This document shows, in pieces, positions 6,896 to 8,385 of a DNA stretch of 8,385 nucleotides (position 1 is its first letter; every line of letters begins with the position of its first letter). This DNA comes from Bordetella parapertussis. Its GTDB lineage: Bacteria > Pseudomonadota > Gammaproteobacteria > Burkholderiales > Burkholderiaceae_B. The stretch lies in assembly GCA_945869355.1 (NCBI GenBank), contig CAMBPA010000042.1:1-8385 (forward strand). The letters run 5' to 3'. The position numbers and the translations under genes were made by a program. A model generated the notes under the pieces. That model did not search any database and was not told the DNA's origin. It saw only the letters and a program-made list of their open reading frames with translations.

Positions 6896-7394
6896 AAGGC
6901 ATCACACAAAGTGGCCGACATGGTCTTGGGTGTTTTCCGACCCGGGGCGAATGATGATGTTTGGTTTTGGCTCTGGGTTGTTGCGACCCGGTTCTGGCAC
7001 CTGGGGTACGTTGCTGGCTTGGTTACTGTGGAGTTTTTCTGCCCCAGGCGTGAGCGACGCCGCAATCGCCTTGTTTTTACTTGCCTGTTTTGCTTACGGT
7101 TGGTGGGCTGCCGAACGCGTCACGACGCAGTTGGGCGTCGCGGATCACGTGGGTATCGTCTGGGATGAGTTCGTTGCGTTTTGGTTGGTGTTGTGGCTTG
7201 TGCCGGATTCTTTGACGGCCCAAGCCGTAGCCTTTGGTTTGTTCCGCTTCTTTGATACGGTCAAGCCCCCACCTATTCGCCAGGCGGATAGGCACTTTAA
7301 GGGCGGGTTTGGCGTGATGTTCGATGATCTACTCGCGGCGGGCTACACCTTGTTGGTCATGGCTGTTTTGGTGCGAGTGGGAATTCCTTTCTAA
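6879..7394 (+). CDS. pgpA: Phosphatidylglycerophosphatase A
   Basis: PgpA removes the terminal phosphate of phosphatidylglycerophosphate to make phosphatidylglycerol at the inner membrane. From the GTG start it has 171 residues, matching E. coli (172). The family blocks are FGFGSGLLRPGSGTWGT (28-43), DHVGIVWDEFVAFW (89-102), FRFFDTVKPPPI (122-133) and GGFGVMFDDLLAAGY (142-156); the conserved Asp, Glu and Lys of these blocks form the Mg-dependent site. Hydrophobic segments at about 43-55, 60-78, 98-110 and 151-168 are consistent with an integral membrane protein. The frame is open 99 bases further upstream, but that part lies inside thiL and looks like out-of-frame sequence. AGGGG at 6869 supports the GTG. 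It overlaps thiL by 17 bp, suggesting coupling. Confidence 0.95.
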   Translation: MTRVSERHHTKWPTWSWVFSDPGRMMMFGFGSGLLRPGSGTWGTLLAWLLWSFSAPGVSDAAIALFLLACFAYGWWAAERVTTQLGVADHVGIVWDEFVAFWLVLWLVPDSLTAQAVAFGLFRFFDTVKPPPIRQADRHFKGGFGVMFDDLLAAGYTLLVMAVLVRVGIPF

Positions 7395-7412
7395 CTGCCG
7401 GGTGCGTCTCTT

Positions 7413-7419
7413 GAGGGAG
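7413..7419 (+). promoter_or_regulatory. Ribosome-binding site of pncC
   Basis: GAGGGAG ends 7 nt before the GTG at 7427, in the 32-bp gap after pgpA. It is the strongest such site in the window and fixes the GTG start. Confidence 0.75.
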
Positions 7420-7426
7420 TCTTTGA

Positions 7427-7927
7427 GTGCAAACTGAAATTGATACGTTATCGGTACGCTTAGGGCAACTCTTGGTGGCGCGACAGGGCTGGCTTGCCAC
7501 GGCGGAGTCGTGCACCGGGGGTCTGCTGGCCGGTGCGGCGACAGCGATTGCTGGGTCCAGTGCTTGGTTTGAGCAGGGCTGGGTCACGTATAGCAATGGT
7601 GCAAAACATGCTCAGCTAGGTGTGTCTAAAGAAACACTGAAACAGTTTGGCGCGGTTAGCAAAGAAGTGGCGCAGGAAATGGCGGCTGGGGTATTGGCCA
7701 AGTCACCGCCCGCCACGCTCGCGCTGACAACGACTGGTATTGCGGGGCCTGGTGGTGGGTCGGCGGACAAGCCTGTGGGCTTGGTGTGGTTTGGGTTCGC
7801 CCAGCGCTTGCCTTCAGGGATCGTTGTGCACGCGTTATCCCAAATTTTTGAAGGTGACCGTACGGCTGTGCGCCACGCGTCGGTGGCGTTTGCATTGCGC
7901 TCGGCTTGCGAGTTGTTGACGCCCTAG
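7427..7927 (+). CDS. pncC: Nicotinamide-nucleotide amidase (stand-alone CinA C-terminal domain protein)
   Basis: PncC deamidates nicotinamide mononucleotide to nicotinic acid mononucleotide and ammonia, recycling NMN released by NAD-dependent DNA ligase. The 166-residue protein is only the CinA C-terminal domain, with no N-terminal COG1058/MoaB-like part, the same architecture as E. coli PncC (YgaD). Motifs are ESCTGG (27-32; S28 is the expected catalytic serine), VTYSNGAK (53-60), [10 protein letters not shown] (102-111), KPVGLVW (115-121) and FEGDRTAVR (141-149). The GTG start is backed by GAGGGAG 7 nt upstream. It is the last gene of the apparent operon, and its TAG overlaps the pyrF stop. 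Older annotation may call it a CinA-like competence/damage-inducible protein. Confidence 0.94.
   Translation: MQTEIDTLSVRLGQLLVARQGWLATAESCTGGLLAGAATAIAGSSAWFEQGWVTYSNGAKHAQLGVSKETLKQFGAVSKEVAQEMAAGVLAKSPPATLALTTTGIAGPGGGSADKPVGLVWFGFAQRLPSGIVVHALSQIFEGDRTAVRHASVAFALRSACELLTP
7924..7927. other. Palindromic shared-stop junction between pncC and pyrF
   Basis: The four bases CTAG carry the TAG of pncC on plus (7925-7927) and the TAG of pyrF on minus (7926-7924). The coding regions overlap by 4 bp with no intergenic space. No hairpin with a T-run is visible on either side. Confidence 0.9.
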
Positions 7928-8385
7928 CGGTGAGCGTTGATGTCGTCGCGTGTTTGTTTCGCGGCAGCCGCCGCTGCTTCAGTCCAGTGACCCGAACCCT
8001 TCGCATAAAGAATCGCGCGTGAGGAGTTGATCATCATTCCGGTCTTCTGGGCGTTACAGCCGGCAGCGCAGGTTGCGGCAATATCGCCGCCTTGCGCACC
8101 GATGCCCGGGACGAGCAAGGGAATGTCATTGCCCACCGCATGGCGCACCGCCGCTAACTCTTTGGGAAATGTGGCGCCCACGACGAGACCACACTGACCA
8201 GTTTTGTTCCATTTGTTCGCAACTAAATCGGCTACGCGCAGATAAAGCGGTACACCATCCGTCATTAAAAACTGTAGGTCTGAGCCGCCCTGATTGGAGG
8301 TGCGGCACAGTACGATCACGCCGCGATCTTCCCACTCAAGATAGGGCTCAACCGAGTCTGCGCCTAGATAGGGGCTGACCGTGAC
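7924..8385 (-). CDS. pyrF: Orotidine 5'-phosphate decarboxylase, subfamily 2 (C-terminal part; 5' end outside the window)
   Basis: PyrF decarboxylates OMP to UMP, the final step of de novo pyrimidine synthesis. The frame runs open to the window edge, so 153 C-terminal residues are visible of an expected 270 or so. Numbering from the edge, it reads [11 protein letters not shown] (1-11), [12 protein letters not shown] (27-38), VVGAT followed by PKEL (68-76), [13 protein letters not shown] (89-101) and NSSRAI (120-125). This CRTSN plus PGIGAQGGD pattern is typical of the subfamily shared by betaproteobacteria and mycobacteria, not the E. coli type. The catalytic DxKxxD segment should lie upstream, outside the window. 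A GTG at 8319 exists but would cut off the conserved SPYLGADS block, so it is not the start. A poly-alanine run near the C terminus is low-complexity. It converges on pncC. Confidence 0.94.
   Translation of the reverse strand, partial: VTVSPYLGADSVEPYLEWEDRGVIVLCRTSNQGGSDLQFLMTDGVPLYLRVADLVANKWNKTGQCGLVVGATFPKELAAVRHAVGNDIPLLVPGIGAQGGDIAATCAAGCNAQKTGMMINSSRAILYAKGSGHWTEAAAAAAKQTRDDINAHR

Noticed and set aside
7964..7977. GC-rich inverted repeat GCAGC-CGCC-GCTGC near the pncC/pyrF junction, considered as a terminator
   Set aside because: The stem is only 5 bp, no T-run follows on either strand, and it lies in the poly-alanine codons of pyrF, which explain the repeat.

Overview
The window looks like a core-genome segment of a betaproteobacterium, most likely order Burkholderiales and possibly near Alcaligenaceae. 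This rests on the gene order (a degenerate RibBA-type gene, ribH, nusB, thiL, pgpA, pncC, with a subfamily-2 pyrF facing them) and on the overall feel of the proteins; no database search was possible. Base composition and codon use look even throughout. I see no mobile element, CRISPR array, tRNA, rRNA or integration scar, and no stretch over 300 bases without a gene.

Layout. (1) Bases 1-1155, plus strand: ftsY, the SRP receptor GTPase, probably cut at its 5' end by the window edge. (2) Bases 1152-3618, minus strand: a probable two-gene unit with a HAD-IIB phosphatase first, then a CYTH-CHAD protein of the inorganic triphosphatase / polyphosphate-binding type. It converges on ftsY and overlaps its stop codon by 4 bp. 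(3) Bases 3619-3720: a short AT-rich divergent spacer that must serve both the HAD gene and the riboflavin operon. (4) Bases 3721-7927, plus strand: a compact apparent operon ribB(X)-ribH-nusB-thiL-pgpA-pncC, with gaps of 10, 23 and 32 bp and overlaps of 26 and 17 bp. (5) Bases 7924-8385, minus strand: the 3' half of pyrF, again overlapping the facing gene's stop codon by 4 bp.

Function. RibB makes 3,4-dihydroxy-2-butanone 4-phosphate, and RibH condenses it with the pyrimidine intermediate to form lumazine, the riboflavin precursor. The RibA-like half of the first gene has lost the cysteine ligands and catalytic segment of GTP cyclohydrolase II, so a separate ribA should exist elsewhere. NusB (antitermination), ThiL (thiamine diphosphate), PgpA (phosphatidylglycerol) and PncC (NMN recycling) follow as housekeeping genes, several with non-AUG starts and overlaps that suggest translational coupling. 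PyrF completes UMP synthesis.

I did not find a clearly new system. The items most worth a second look are the HAD / CYTH-CHAD pair, the degenerate RibA-like domain, the two palindromic shared-stop junctions, and the run of non-AUG starts.
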